Shown: positions 10,361-19,526 of the stretch, piece by piece
Layout of the letters: every line of letters begins with the position of its first letter
Numbering within the stretch: the stretch's first letter is position 1
Source: Azonexus hydrophilus
GTDB taxonomy: Bacteria > Pseudomonadota > Gammaproteobacteria > Burkholderiales > Rhodocyclaceae
Length of the DNA: 64,000 bases
Assembly (NCBI RefSeq): GCF_001956855.1
Contig: NZ_MTHD01000003.1
Span: 248,001-312,000 of the forward strand
Direction: 5' to 3'
Notes under the pieces: generated by a model
What the model was told of the DNA's origin: nothing
Databases searched by the model: none
What the model saw: only the letters and a program-made list of their open reading frames with translations
Program-made: the position numbers and the translations under genes

Positions 10361-12070
10361 ATGCCCCCCCCGCAAAAAATCCGTCTGGGTGACCTGCTGA
10401 TCGAGCAGGGGCTGTTGACCGCGGAGCAGTTGAAGATTGCGCTCGATGAGCAAAAACGCACCGGGCGCAAGCTCGGGCGGGTTTTTGTCGAGAGCGGCTA
10501 CGTGACCGAGGAAGGCATTTCCCAGGCACTGGCAAGACAGTTGCGCATTCCCTTCATCGACCTGCGTAATTTCGATACCAAGCCGGACCTGGTCAGGCTG
10601 CTGCCGGAATCGCCTGCCCGGCGTTTCCGCGCGCTGGTTCTCGACCGCACGCCGGACGGCCGCCTGCTCATCGGCATGTCGGATCCGACCGATCTGCAAG
10701 CCTATGACGAAATCAGCCGGGTCGTCCGCAGTGACATCGAACAGGCGGTTGTTACCGAGAGCCAGTTGCTGGCCCTGATCGAGCGTGTTTATCACCGCGG
10801 CGAACAGATTACCGGGCTGGCCAAGGAGTTGACCGCAGAACTTGGCGATACGCCTGTCGAGTTCGGCGACCTGCTCGGGCTGACGCCAGGCGCCGAAGAT
10901 GCGCCGGTCGTCAAGCTGCTGCAAACCGTGTTCGAGGAAGCCATGCGCTTGCGCGCTTCCGACATTCACTTCGAACCGCAGGAAAAACTGCTGCGCATCC
11001 GCTTCCGGATCGACGGCGTCCTGCACATCCAGACCGAGGCTGACGGCAAGGTCTCGTCGGCAGTGGCGCTGCGCCTGAAGCTGATGTCCGGGCTCGATAT
11101 TTCCGAAAAACGCCTGCCGCAGGATGGGCGTTTCAACATCAAGGTCCGGGCCAATCCGGTTGACGTGCGGATTTCGACGCTGCCGACCCAGTACGGCGAA
11201 TCCATCGTGATGCGTCTGCTCAGCCAGAACAACGGTCTGCTCGGGCTGGACAAGATGCACATGCCACCGCACATGCTCGATCGTTTCCGGCATGCGCTGA
11301 AACGACCCAGTGGCATGGTGCTGGTCACCGGTCCGACCGGTTCCGGCAAGACGACGACGCTGTACGCAGCACTCAATGAGCTGAACAATCCGGAAAAGAA
11401 GCTGATCACCGTCGAGGATCCGGTCGAATACCGCTTGCCTGGCCTGAATCAGGTGCAGGTTCACGAAAAGATCGACCTGTCCTTCTCGCGAGTCCTGCGT
11501 ACCGTGCTGCGTCAGGATCCGGATATCGTGCTGATCGGCGAAATGCGCGACCAGGAGACGGCGGAAATCGGCATGCGTGCCGCCATGACCGGCCACCTGG
11601 TGCTGTCCACGCTGCACACCAATGATGCGATTTCGACACCGATCCGGCTGCTCGACATGGGCGTGCCGCGCTACATGGTGGCCCTGTCGGTACACATGAT
11701 CGTTGCCCAGCGACTGGTCCGGGTGATCTGTCATAACTGTTCGGAGGCGTACTCGCTGACGCCGAGCGAACGGGAATGGTTGCGCTACGAACTCGGCGAG
11801 ACCGTGGATCAGCAGAACTACCGCCATGGCCGTGGCTGTTCGCATTGTGCCAACACCGGTTACCAGGGGCGTAGCGGCGTCTATGAATTCCTCGAAATGA
11901 GCGATGCCCTGGTCGAGGCGATGAACCACGACGATCCCGCCGAATTCATGCGTGTCGCGCGGGCGCAGATGGCTGGCCAGACATTGCGCAGCGACGCCGT
12001 TCGCCTGGTGCTCAGTGGCAAGACGACCGTTGCCGAGGCGATGCGCATCAGCAACCAGTTCGAGGAATAA
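10361..12070 (+). CDS. mshE: MSHA biogenesis ATPase MshE with MshEN c-di-GMP-binding domain
   Basis: This GspE/PilB-type hexameric ATPase powers extension of the MSHA pilus from the cytoplasmic face of the inner membrane. In 569 residues the N terminus has two consecutive 24-residue RLG-type motifs: one starts RLGDLLIEQG at about residue 7, the second starts KLGRVFVESG after a five-residue spacer. This is the arrangement defined for c-di-GMP-binding MshEN domains. Walker A GPTGSGKTTT is near residue 322, the Walker B/Asp-box region is IVLIGEMRDQETA, and a four-cysteine zinc motif lies at about 457-494. GGAGG precedes the ATG; an upstream TTG would swallow it. It is the first gene of the msh cluster. 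Confidence 0.93.
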   Translation: MPPPQKIRLGDLLIEQGLLTAEQLKIALDEQKRTGRKLGRVFVESGYVTEEGISQALARQLRIPFIDLRNFDTKPDLVRLLPESPARRFRALVLDRTPDGRLLIGMSDPTDLQAYDEISRVVRSDIEQAVVTESQLLALIERVYHRGEQITGLAKELTAELGDTPVEFGDLLGLTPGAEDAPVVKLLQTVFEEAMRLRASDIHFEPQEKLLRIRFRIDGVLHIQTEADGKVSSAVALRLKLMSGLDISEKRLPQDGRFNIKVRANPVDVRISTLPTQYGESIVMRLLSQNNGLLGLDKMHMPPHMLDRFRHALKRPSGMVLVTGPTGSGKTTTLYAALNELNNPEKKLITVEDPVEYRLPGLNQVQVHEKIDLSFSRVLRTVLRQDPDIVLIGEMRDQETAEIGMRAAMTGHLVLSTLHTNDAISTPIRLLDMGVPRYMVALSVHMIVAQRLVRVICHNCSEAYSLTPSEREWLRYELGETVDQQNYRHGRGCSHCANTGYQGRSGVYEFLEMSDALVEAMNHDDPAEFMRVARAQMAGQTLRSDAVRLVLSGKTTVAEAMRISNQFEE

Positions 12071-12073
12071 GCG

Positions 12074-13306
12074 GTGTCCCATTTTGCCTACCGTGGGCGC
12101 GATGGCAGCGGCAAGCTGATCGAAGGCGTGCTCGAAGGCGTCTCCTCCGGCGCGGTTGCCGACATCCTGCTGGGGCGCGGCATCACGCCGGTATCGATCC
12201 GGGAGACCAAGGCGCAGTCGGCAGGCAAGGGCGGCGCCGGAACTGAAATCAAGTTGTTTGCACCGCGGGTGCAGCATGTCGACATCCTGCTGTTCTCGCG
12301 GCAACTGCACACGCTGCTCAAGGCCGGCGTACCGATCATGCGTGCGCTTGCGGGGCTGCAGGAGTCGGCCACCAATCCGGCGATGAAGGAAGTCATCCGC
12401 GACGTCCGCGAAAGCCTGGAGGGCGGGCGCGAATTGTCGGTATCGCTGGCGCGTCATCCCAAGGTGTTTGGCCCCTTCTATATTTCCATGGTCCGGGTCG
12501 GCGAAGCCACCGGCATGCTCGACGAGATATTCCTGCGGCTTTTCGAGCATCTGGAATTCGATCGCTTCATGCGCGAGCAGGTGAAGTCGGCACTGCGCTA
12601 TCCGATGTTCGTGGTTCTGGCCATGGCGGCCGCCATCGTCGTCGTCAACATTTTCGTCATTCCGGCCTTTGCCAAGGTTTTTGCCGGCTTCGGCGCCGAA
12701 CTGCCGTTGATGACCCGGGCGCTGCTGGCCTTTTCCAATTTCATGGTCAGTTGGTGGCCGCTGATGCTGCTCGGCGCGATTGCCGCGATATTCGCGTTTC
12801 GTGCTTGGGTCGCCACGCCGGCCGGGCGCATGCAATGGGAGGCCATTGCGCTGCGCATCCCGATTGCCGGGAAGATCGTGCGCAAGGCAGCCATGGCCCG
12901 CTTTGCCCGCAGCTTCGCCTTGGGAACCCGCAGCGGCGTGCCGCTGATGCAGGCGCTGAGCAATTCGGCCCAGACGGTCGACAACAGTTTCATCGCCAGC
13001 AAGATCGAGGGTATGCGCGACACTGTCGAACGCGGCGAAAGCGTCCTGCGTGCGGCCATCGCCTCCGGCTTCTTTTCCCCGGTCGTGCTGCAGATGGTGG
13101 CTGTCGGCGAGGAGTCCGGTGCGCTCGACGACATGATGGAAGAAGTCGGCCAGATGTACCAGCGTGAAGTCGAATACGAACTGAAGACCCTGGGCCAGCA
13201 GATCGAGCCCATCCTCATCGTCTGTCTCGGGGCCATGGTGCTGGTGCTGGCACTGGGTATCTTCCTGCCGATGTGGGACCTGGGCAAGGTAGCCGTGAAG
13301 AAATGA
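12074..13306 (+). CDS. mshG: MSHA biogenesis inner-membrane platform protein MshG (GspF/PilC family)
   Basis: MshG is the polytopic platform protein that links the assembly ATPase to the growing pilus. The 410-residue product has two repeated GspF cytoplasmic domains (first with LLFSRQLHTLLKAGVPI, second with ARFARSFALGTRSGVPL) and three hydrophobic segments near residues 175-200, 225-250 and 380-402. The start is GTG at 12074, with GAGGA just upstream inside the end of mshE, three bases after the mshE stop. No in-frame ATG gives a better N terminus. Confidence 0.92.
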   Translation: MSHFAYRGRDGSGKLIEGVLEGVSSGAVADILLGRGITPVSIRETKAQSAGKGGAGTEIKLFAPRVQHVDILLFSRQLHTLLKAGVPIMRALAGLQESATNPAMKEVIRDVRESLEGGRELSVSLARHPKVFGPFYISMVRVGEATGMLDEIFLRLFEHLEFDRFMREQVKSALRYPMFVVLAMAAAIVVVNIFVIPAFAKVFAGFGAELPLMTRALLAFSNFMVSWWPLMLLGAIAAIFAFRAWVATPAGRMQWEAIALRIPIAGKIVRKAAMARFARSFALGTRSGVPLMQALSNSAQTVDNSFIASKIEGMRDTVERGESVLRAAIASGFFSPVVLQMVAVGEESGALDDMMEEVGQMYQREVEYELKTLGQQIEPILIVCLGAMVLVLALGIFLPMWDLGKVAVKK

Positions 13307-13313
13307 GCTAGTC

Positions 13314-13736
13314 ATGCGCCGCCAGTTCGAGTTCGCCATCGTCGTCATGGTTGTCGCCGTCCTGGCGCTGCTCGTCATGCAGGCACTCGAACGCGTCCGT
13401 ACGCAGATGGAGGAAGCCGGGGTCCAGACGGAGGCAGCGGCGATCCGGGCGCAGTTGATGGAAGTCGTTGCCCATCGCGAGGTTTTTGGCGGCCAGTTGC
13501 CGGCCAGCGAAAATCCGTTCGACTGGGTACGCGGACGGCCGGCGAACTACATTGGTGCGGTCGACCGGGTGCCAACGCAGGAATCTGTCTGGTATTACGA
13601 CAGTGTCAGCAAGGAACTGGTTTATCGTTTTCGCAACGGCGAACTGGCTCGTTTCCGCTTGAGCCGGATGGCCGGAGACAGCGGGGTTCGTGGCGTGATC
13701 GGCGGGGTCGGTCTGCTCCGTCTGGATAATCCGTGA
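13314..13736 (+). CDS. mshF: Small single-pass membrane protein, MshF-like
   Basis: The 140-residue product has a basic start (MRRQFEF), one N-terminal transmembrane helix at about residues 7-23, a short amphipathic region, and a periplasmic domain with WVRGRPANYIG and SVWYYD. It lacks the G-FTLIE prepilin cleavage motif, so it is not an ordinary pseudopilin. Position directly after mshG and before the pilin genes is that of mshF in Vibrio MSHA clusters, and size and topology agree. MshF function is poorly known, so assignment rests mainly on context. Confidence 0.72.
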   Translation: MRRQFEFAIVVMVVAVLALLVMQALERVRTQMEEAGVQTEAAAIRAQLMEVVAHREVFGGQLPASENPFDWVRGRPANYIGAVDRVPTQESVWYYDSVSKELVYRFRNGELARFRLSRMAGDSGVRGVIGGVGLLRLDNP

Positions 13737-13763
13737 TCATGCAACTTGATATGAGGCGCATCT

Positions 13764-14381
13764 ATGACTAAAGTAACAACTCCTTCGCTCGCAAGCCCCA
13801 CCATGATCCGTGCAAACGATCTTTCGGCCCGTCGTCATTTTCAGACCGGTTTCACCCTGATTGAACTGATCGTCGTCGTGATCATTCTCGGCATTCTCGC
13901 TGCCGTTGCCTTGCCGCGTTTCATCGATCTCCAGCGCGATGCCCGCATCGCCAAGCTGCAAGCTGCCCGAGGCAGCGTTTCCGCCGCCTCGGCGCTGGTC
14001 CATGCAGCCGTCCTGTCGCGTTCCGGTGTCGCCGACCCGGCCGCCTGTCCGGGCGGTGGTGGCACGGCCAGCAACAGCACAGCGGCGACCGGTACCGTGT
14101 GTACGGAAAACGGTCTGATCAACATGGTTTTCGGCTATCCGGCGGTTACCGACTTTGGTGGCAATCCGGGGATTCTTTCGATGGCCGGCCTGACCGGGAT
14201 CTTCAATCCCAGCCAGGCGCAGCTTGAAGCGGAAGGCTATACCTACAGCCAGGGGGGCGGTGTCGCCCGTTTCGGCGTGGTCGGCGCGACCGATGCAAAT
14301 ACTTGTTTCTTCACCTACACCCAGCCTGCGGCCGCCAATTCGGCAGCCGTCATCAGCGGCCTGACGGTGTCCGGGTGCTGA
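13764..14381 (+). CDS. mshB: Type IV pilin-like protein, MshB-like
   Basis: The 205-residue product has a class-III signal with cleavage expected between G and [14 protein letters not shown] at about residue 29, followed by the hydrophobic assembly helix and a cysteine-containing globular domain. The glutamate at mature position 5 is present. It is longer than the next gene's pilin and carries a longer leader. An internal ATG at 13803 would give a shorter, more usual leader but lacks a clear ribosome-binding site, whereas AGG precedes 13764. By order it corresponds to MshB, a minor pilin next to mshA. Which of the two is the major subunit cannot be proved from sequence. Confidence 0.75.
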   Translation: MTKVTTPSLASPTMIRANDLSARRHFQTGFTLIELIVVVIILGILAAVALPRFIDLQRDARIAKLQAARGSVSAASALVHAAVLSRSGVADPAACPGGGGTASNSTAATGTVCTENGLINMVFGYPAVTDFGGNPGILSMAGLTGIFNPSQAQLEAEGYTYSQGGGVARFGVVGATDANTCFFTYTQPAAANSAAVISGLTVSGC

Positions 14382-14410
14382 TTGTCAATTTTCCAAGGGA
14401 GCTAAAAGCA

Positions 14411-14815
14411 ATGAAAACGATGCAAAAGGGTTTCACCCTGATCGAACTGGTGGTGGTGATCGTGATTCTGGGGATACTGGCAGCGACCGCCCTGCCCAAG
14501 TTCGTTGACTTGAGTACCGAGGCATCGACGTCCGCCGCAGCAGGCATCGCCGGTGGCATTTCCTCTGCCGCAGCATTGAACTACGCGGCGCGCAAGGCCA
14601 ACTCGGCCAAGGGCGTTGCGTATCGCTCCGCGACGCCGTGTGAAGATGATGCGATCAATACCATCATGCAGACGCCATTGCCGACTAGCGGCTACACCTT
14701 TGCGCCAGCGACGGCCGGTAGCTCCTGCGCTACCGGTGATGGAACCACCGTCACCTGCACTGTTACGCCAACCACTGGAACTGCCGCCACGGCTACCGTG
14801 ATTTGTGTTCCGTAG
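14411..14815 (+). CDS. mshA: Probable major MSHA-type pilin MshA
   Basis: The 134-residue prepilin has a short seven-residue leader (MKTMQKG) before FTLIELVVVIVILG, a hydrophobic helix, and a small Ala/Ser/Thr/Gly-rich domain with three cysteines, two of which could form the C-terminal disulfide loop. GGGAG lies about ten bases before the ATG. An intrinsic terminator follows directly, a layout expected if this gene is expressed far above its neighbours; that supports the major-subunit call but is inference. The frame is open upstream into mshB, which is ignored. Confidence 0.82.
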   Translation: MKTMQKGFTLIELVVVIVILGILAATALPKFVDLSTEASTSAAAGIAGGISSAAALNYAARKANSAKGVAYRSATPCEDDAINTIMQTPLPTSGYTFAPATAGSSCATGDGTTVTCTVTPTTGTAATATVICVP

Positions 14816-14841
14816 GCATCGCAGCCAGTCAGTCTGCAGCC

Positions 14842-14882
14842 AGAGGCGAGCCGGCAACTGCCGCCTCGCCTCTGCTGTTTTT
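14842..14882 (+). terminator. Intrinsic terminator after mshA
   Basis: A perfect nine-base inverted repeat AGAGGCGAG (14842-14850) and CTCGCCTCT (14865-14873) encloses a loop that can itself pair GGCA with TGCC. It is followed after four bases by five T residues (14878-14882). It separates the pilin genes from mshQ, which starts 43 bases downstream. Confidence 0.8.
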
Positions 14883-14924
14883 GCGGCTGCGTGGCGATGA
14901 CCACTTGTTGAACGGTGCTCCTGA

Positions 14925-17900
14925 ATGAAGAAAGCCTCCCTGTTCCCCTCCATTACCTTGTCGCTGCAGACCCGCTTCGCTCTCATTCTCGGCTTGCTGT
15001 TCATGTCGCTGTCCCAGCCACAGGCCGGGACGGTAACGCTGACGGCCAATGGAAACTGGACGGCGCCGGCCTGGGTGACTTCGGCGACGGTCGAAGCCTG
15101 GGGCGGCGGTGGTGCGGGTGGTGGCGCGAGGGGTAATCCGGCCAAGGGCGGCGGCGGTGCCGGCGGGCAATATGCGCGCAAGGTTGTTGCCGTGGCGCCG
15201 AATGCTACCTATGCGGTTGTTGTCGGTGCCGGCGGTAGCGGCAGCACGGGTGCCGGTGGAACTGGTGGCGACTCGACCTTTGCCAGCAATGTCGTGGTGG
15301 CGAAGGGCGGTGCTGGTGGTGCTGACGCCGCCACGAATAGTTCCGGGGGCGCGGGCGGGCAAGGTTCTGTGGCGGGCGCGGTTGGCGATGTAGTGTTTGC
15401 CGGCGGCGATGGTTCCTCTGGTACGACCGCCAGTGGCGCGGCCGGGGGGGCTGGCGGCGGCGGTGCCGGCAGCACCGGGACGGGGGGCAATGCCAGTGGC
15501 AATACGGCGGGCAGTGGTACTGCTACCGGCGGTGGGACTGGTGGCGCCGGGCTGAGCTCCCGGAACACTGGCAATCCCGGCAGTACCTACGGTGGTGGCG
15601 GAGGGGCGGGCTATGCCACAAACGGTACTGACCAATCGGGGGGGGCTGGCGCAGCCGGCCGGGTCGTCATTACCTGGGAAGACTTGCCGACGGTGCTTTC
15701 CATCAACCGTGCCAACGCCAATCCGGCCACGGCAAATGCCAGTGTTTCGTGGACCGTGACTTTCAGCGCCAGCGTCACCGGGGTCGACAGCAACGATTTT
15801 GCGCTGGTGGAAAGCGGCGGCACCACCGGCAGCAGCATTGTCTCGGTGAGCGGGGCGGGCGCGAGCTGGACGGTTACCGCCAATACCGGGGCAGTCAACG
15901 CCGGGACGCTTGGCCTGAACCTGCTCGACAACGACACGATCGCCACTGCCAGTGGGCTGGTACTGGGCGGGGTTGGGGCCGGTAATGGCAATTTCATCGG
16001 TCAGACCTATTCGATCCTGCCGCCGGTACCCCGGCTGGGCAAGGTAGCCAGTACCGCAGCGGCGGTGGTGGGCGATGTGCTGACCTTCGCCGTATCCGCC
16101 GAAAATACCTACAGCATCGACCTGACCGATGTCGTGCTGACCGATGTGTTGCCAGCCGGCATGAGTTACGTGACGCATGTACTGACGCACGGCGCGCTGG
16201 TCGTTAGCGGGCAAACGCTGACCTGGACGATCCCGACCCTACCGGCCGGTGTCAAGGCGCAGATGACGCTGGCGGTGTCGTTGTCACAGGCAGGTTCGCT
16301 GACCAATACGGTGACGTCGCCCGGGGCAACATCGGCCAGTGCCATGGTGCGGGTGTTGTCGAGTGCGGTGACGCATTTCCGGCTTGATGAGCCGACCGGT
16401 AGCTGGGGCGGTGTTGCCGGCGAGGTCATCGATAGCGGTGGTACTGCGTTGCACGGGCGGCGCCTGACAACCTCGTCGCCAACCACGACCAATGCCATCG
16501 AGCCCAATCCGACCATTGCTTCCCAGCATGCGGCGGTGGTCGGGGATTTCTGCAACGCCGGGAGCTTCGATGGCCGGGCCGTGGTCGAAGTCGCCGACAG
16601 TCCGAACTTCGATTACACCACCCAGTTGTCGGCAACGGCCTGGGTCTATCCGACAGCGTATCCCAGCGAGCTTTCGTCGATCCTGTCCAACGATACCAAT
16701 TACGAATTCCACCTCGATCCGAATGGCAAGCTGTACTGGTGGTGGGGGGCTTCGAGTTTCCGTTCGGCAACCACGGTGCCGTTGAACCAGTGGTCGCATA
16801 TCGCCATCACCTTCAACTCTGTCGCCGGCGCGCGCCGGCAACGTATCTACATCAACGGCGTGCTGGATGCCAATACCAACAACTGGCAGGGAACGCTGCA
16901 GGCCAACAATTGCAACTTCTACATTGGCGGTGACGTGGCAACGGGAAGCTGTGCGCTGATTTCCGGGCGAAATTTCCGTGGCCGGATTGACGAGGTCAAG
17001 CTCTATAACTACGAACTGGACAATGCCGAGGTTGAGGCCGACATGACCCTGGGGCGGCAGTGTTCCGGTTCATTCGATCACATCCGGATCGAACATGATG
17101 CGGTGGCTTCGGTGTGTGCGCCCGAGCAGGTGACGGTCAAGGCCTGTCTGGATTCGGCCTGTTCGATGCTGTATCCGGGCTCGGTCACGGTACGTCTTTC
17201 GCCAAGTGGCTGGGTTGGCGGTGATACCTTCACGTTCAGCGGCGGGATCACCAGTCGCAAGCTGAGCCAGGCCAGTGCAGGTAACGTGACGCTGGGTGTC
17301 GCCAGTTCGACGCCTTCGGCGAGCAATCCGGGGCGTTGTTTCAACGGCGGGACGGAGAGCTGCGCAGTGAATTTTGCCGCCAATTCCTGCGCTTTCGATG
17401 CCGTGGAAAGCGGCAAAGCGCCACAGAACCCGATTTTCACCAAGCTCGCCGGAGTCGCCTTCAATCTGGATGTGCTGGCCTTGAACAGTCCGACCACCGT
17501 CAATTCAACCTACACCGGCACGGTCGCCGTCGATCTCGTCGATGCTTCAGCTTCCGCCTGTCCGACGGGCAGCGCTCTGACTTCGGCGGGCAACATCACT
17601 TTTGTTTCGGGTAACAGTGGTCGCAAGAGCGTCTCCTTCAATTACCCCAACGCCGCCGCCAACGTGAAGGTCCGGATGCGGGTGGGCAGCGCTGCGCCGG
17701 CCTGTTCTTCCGACAACTTCGCCATCCGGCCGCAGCAGTTTGCCGTCAGCTCGACGATGAGCAATACCGGATTGACCGGCACGCCGGTGGCGGTAGCCGG
17801 CTCGCCATTCGATCTGACGGCCGCCGCCGGGGTCGCCGGCGGCTATGCGGGTACGCCGTTGCTGCAAGCCGCCAAGGTCAATGATCACAATGGTGACGAC

Positions 17901-19013
17901 ATCTCTGCCGCGCTGAACGGCGTTTTCGGCAGTGGCGACGGAACAAAGGCGGTTGGCAATGCGTTCCGCTATCAGGATGTGGGGAACATCCAGCTGGAGG
18001 CGGATGCTGTGGTGGATAGCAGCTTTACTGCGGTCGACCAGCCGAATGAGTGCATTTCCGGCAGTACCTCGAATGACCTGAGTGCGGGCAAGTACGGTTG
18101 CAACATCGGCAGTACGGCGACTGGCAAGCTGGGACGCTGGCGTCCCAGCCACTTCTCGTTTGCCGGCACGCTGACTCCGGGTTGCAGCAGTGGCTTCACC
18201 TATATGGGAGACGATCATCTCGGCGTCGCCCTGGCGGTCAAGGCGCATGCGCAGGGCGCCGGCGCCGCCGGTGCCGGCGACCCGGTCACCCGGCGCTACA
18301 AGGCTGGTATCGGGGGCTTGCCGAACAGCGTGCTGGCCGATGTGACGATCAGCGGTGACAGCGGCGGGGTTGCGGTTTCCACCACTAAACTGAAGACGCC
18401 TGACTTCCCCGCGATGCCGGATGACAGCCTGTGGTCCGAAGGCATCTTCACGATCAACGATACCTACAGCTTCGAGCGTGCTGCCGTACCGGCTGCGGGT
18501 GACTACTACCCGGCTTTCCGCTTCAAGGCGGCGCTGGCCGATCCTGACGGTGCCAGCCTGATTGAGCCTAAGGAAAGCGGCAGCACGCGGATACTGCACG
18601 GTCGACTTCGGCTGTCCAACGTTTTCGGGGCGAAGCTCGGCATGCTCGAAATGCCGGTGCAGGCGCAGTACTGGACCGGCAACTCCTGGTTGCTGAACGG
18701 TCTGGACAACTGCACGTCGGTTCCTTACAGCGCCATTCACATTTCCGATACCACCACCGCGACTGCTGCGAATGCACCGCTGACGATGGTTGCCGGCAAA
18801 TCGGTGATCAAGCTGACGCCGAGTAAACTGGGCAGCGTCGATGTCGGTCTCAATCTTTCCGGATGCACTCCGGCGCTGGCCGGCGGCACCGGTGCAGACC
18901 TGCCCTGGCTGCGCAGCGGCACGACCGGACTGGTCTGTCCGACGGCACGGGCGACATTTGGTATTTACGAAGCCGAGAAGAAAAAGGCCGTGCATGTGCG
19001 GGAACTGTTCTGA
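14925..19013 (+). CDS. mshQ: Large modular surface protein, MshQ-like (Gly-rich / DUF11 / LamG / DUF6701)
   Basis: A 1362-residue exported protein. A signal peptide with a hydrophobic core at about residues 17-32 ends near QAG. Next come a glycine/alanine-rich block with many GGAGG and GGGG units (about 60-245), a small beta-rich domain (about 250-345), a DUF11-like repeat starting near RLGKVAS (about 370-475) and a LamG/concanavalin-like domain starting FRLDEPTGSW (about 485-700). A long cysteine-containing C-terminal region ends RATFGIYEAEKKK, typical of MshQ/DUF6701 proteins. MshQ is part of Vibrio MSHA loci, but its role is not settled. An adhesin or tip role is inference. No prepilin motif is present, so it probably uses Sec export. 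Confidence 0.8.
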   Translation: MKKASLFPSITLSLQTRFALILGLLFMSLSQPQAGTVTLTANGNWTAPAWVTSATVEAWGGGGAGGGARGNPAKGGGGAGGQYARKVVAVAPNATYAVVVGAGGSGSTGAGGTGGDSTFASNVVVAKGGAGGADAATNSSGGAGGQGSVAGAVGDVVFAGGDGSSGTTASGAAGGAGGGGAGSTGTGGNASGNTAGSGTATGGGTGGAGLSSRNTGNPGSTYGGGGGAGYATNGTDQSGGAGAAGRVVITWEDLPTVLSINRANANPATANASVSWTVTFSASVTGVDSNDFALVESGGTTGSSIVSVSGAGASWTVTANTGAVNAGTLGLNLLDNDTIATASGLVLGGVGAGNGNFIGQTYSILPPVPRLGKVASTAAAVVGDVLTFAVSAENTYSIDLTDVVLTDVLPAGMSYVTHVLTHGALVVSGQTLTWTIPTLPAGVKAQMTLAVSLSQAGSLTNTVTSPGATSASAMVRVLSSAVTHFRLDEPTGSWGGVAGEVIDSGGTALHGRRLTTSSPTTTNAIEPNPTIASQHAAVVGDFCNAGSFDGRAVVEVADSPNFDYTTQLSATAWVYPTAYPSELSSILSNDTNYEFHLDPNGKLYWWWGASSFRSATTVPLNQWSHIAITFNSVAGARRQRIYINGVLDANTNNWQGTLQANNCNFYIGGDVATGSCALISGRNFRGRIDEVKLYNYELDNAEVEADMTLGRQCSGSFDHIRIEHDAVASVCAPEQVTVKACLDSACSMLYPGSVTVRLSPSGWVGGDTFTFSGGITSRKLSQASAGNVTLGVASSTPSASNPGRCFNGGTESCAVNFAANSCAFDAVESGKAPQNPIFTKLAGVAFNLDVLALNSPTTVNSTYTGTVAVDLVDASASACPTGSALTSAGNITFVSGNSGRKSVSFNYPNAAANVKVRMRVGSAAPACSSDNFAIRPQQFAVSSTMSNTGLTGTPVAVAGSPFDLTAAAGVAGGYAGTPLLQAAKVNDHNGDDISAALNGVFGSGDGTKAVGNAFRYQDVGNIQLEADAVVDSSFTAVDQPNECISGSTSNDLSAGKYGCNIGSTATGKLGRWRPSHFSFAGTLTPGCSSGFTYMGDDHLGVALAVKAHAQGAGAAGAGDPVTRRYKAGIGGLPNSVLADVTISGDSGGVAVSTTKLKTPDFPAMPDDSLWSEGIFTINDTYSFERAAVPAAGDYYPAFRFKAALADPDGASLIEPKESGSTRILHGRLRLSNVFGAKLGMLEMPVQAQYWTGNSWLLNGLDNCTSVPYSAIHISDTTTATAANAPLTMVAGKSVIKLTPSKLGSVDVGLNLSGCTPALAGGTGADLPWLRSGTTGLVCPTARATFGIYEAEKKKAVHVRELF

Positions 19014-19016
19014 CGT

Positions 19017-19526
19017 ATGCCGATGATCTTGCCTCGTGCCTTTTCCGTGCTGCGCAGACAGGCTGGTTTCACGCTGGTGGAGCTGGTCGTGGTGATGGTT
19101 TTGCTGGGTATCCTGGCGGTGGTTGTCCTGCCGCGCCTGGCAAGCACCAATGCGTTCGGAGACGCTGCCTTTCATGCGGAAGTCGTCGCAGGCCTGCGTT
19201 ATGCGCAGAAATCGGCAGTGAGCCATCGCCGTCTGGTCTGCGCCGAACTGACGGCGACAACACTGACATTGCGCATTGCTGCCAGCAATCCGGCAGCCGC
19301 TTGCGGGGCAGCGCTGTTGCGGGCGCTGGACGGTGCCGAGGCTTTTGCCAGTACAACCCGGGCCAGCATGGCGCTGGCTGCGGGCAATTTGCCGCTTACC
19401 CTGCATTTTCAGCCGGACGGCCGGATAAGCAGCGATGTCGCAGGTACGGCGGTGTGGACGGGAACGCTTGTGATTGACGACATGCCAGGCATCTCCATCG
19501 CGGGGGCGACAGGCTATGTCAAGTAA
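19017..19526 (+). CDS. mshC: MSHA minor pseudopilin MshC (GspH/FimT-like)
   Basis: The 169-residue prepilin has the cleavage motif G-FTLVELVVVMVLLG at about residue 17 and a GspH-like body (AGLRYAQKSAVSHRR, then a beta-rich domain with two cysteines). Minor pseudopilins of this type are thought to prime pilus assembly. It starts three bases after the mshQ stop; an ATG two codons later is a possible alternative. Position ahead of mshD-mshO-mshP matches the Vibrio order. Confidence 0.85.
   Translation: MPMILPRAFSVLRRQAGFTLVELVVVMVLLGILAVVVLPRLASTNAFGDAAFHAEVVAGLRYAQKSAVSHRRLVCAELTATTLTLRIAASNPAAACGAALLRALDGAEAFASTTRASMALAAGNLPLTLHFQPDGRISSDVAGTAVWTGTLVIDDMPGISIAGATGYVK

Noticed and set aside
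10304..13378. A 1024-codon minus-strand frame opposite mshE-mshG
   Set aside because: Shadow frame of two well-supported genes, with low-complexity HRQ-rich translation and no start signals.
15100..15670. GC-rich tandem repeats in mshQ as a CRISPR-like or satellite array
   Set aside because: The repeats are irregular GGN/GCN codons of a glycine-rich protein segment in one frame, without fixed unit or spacers.
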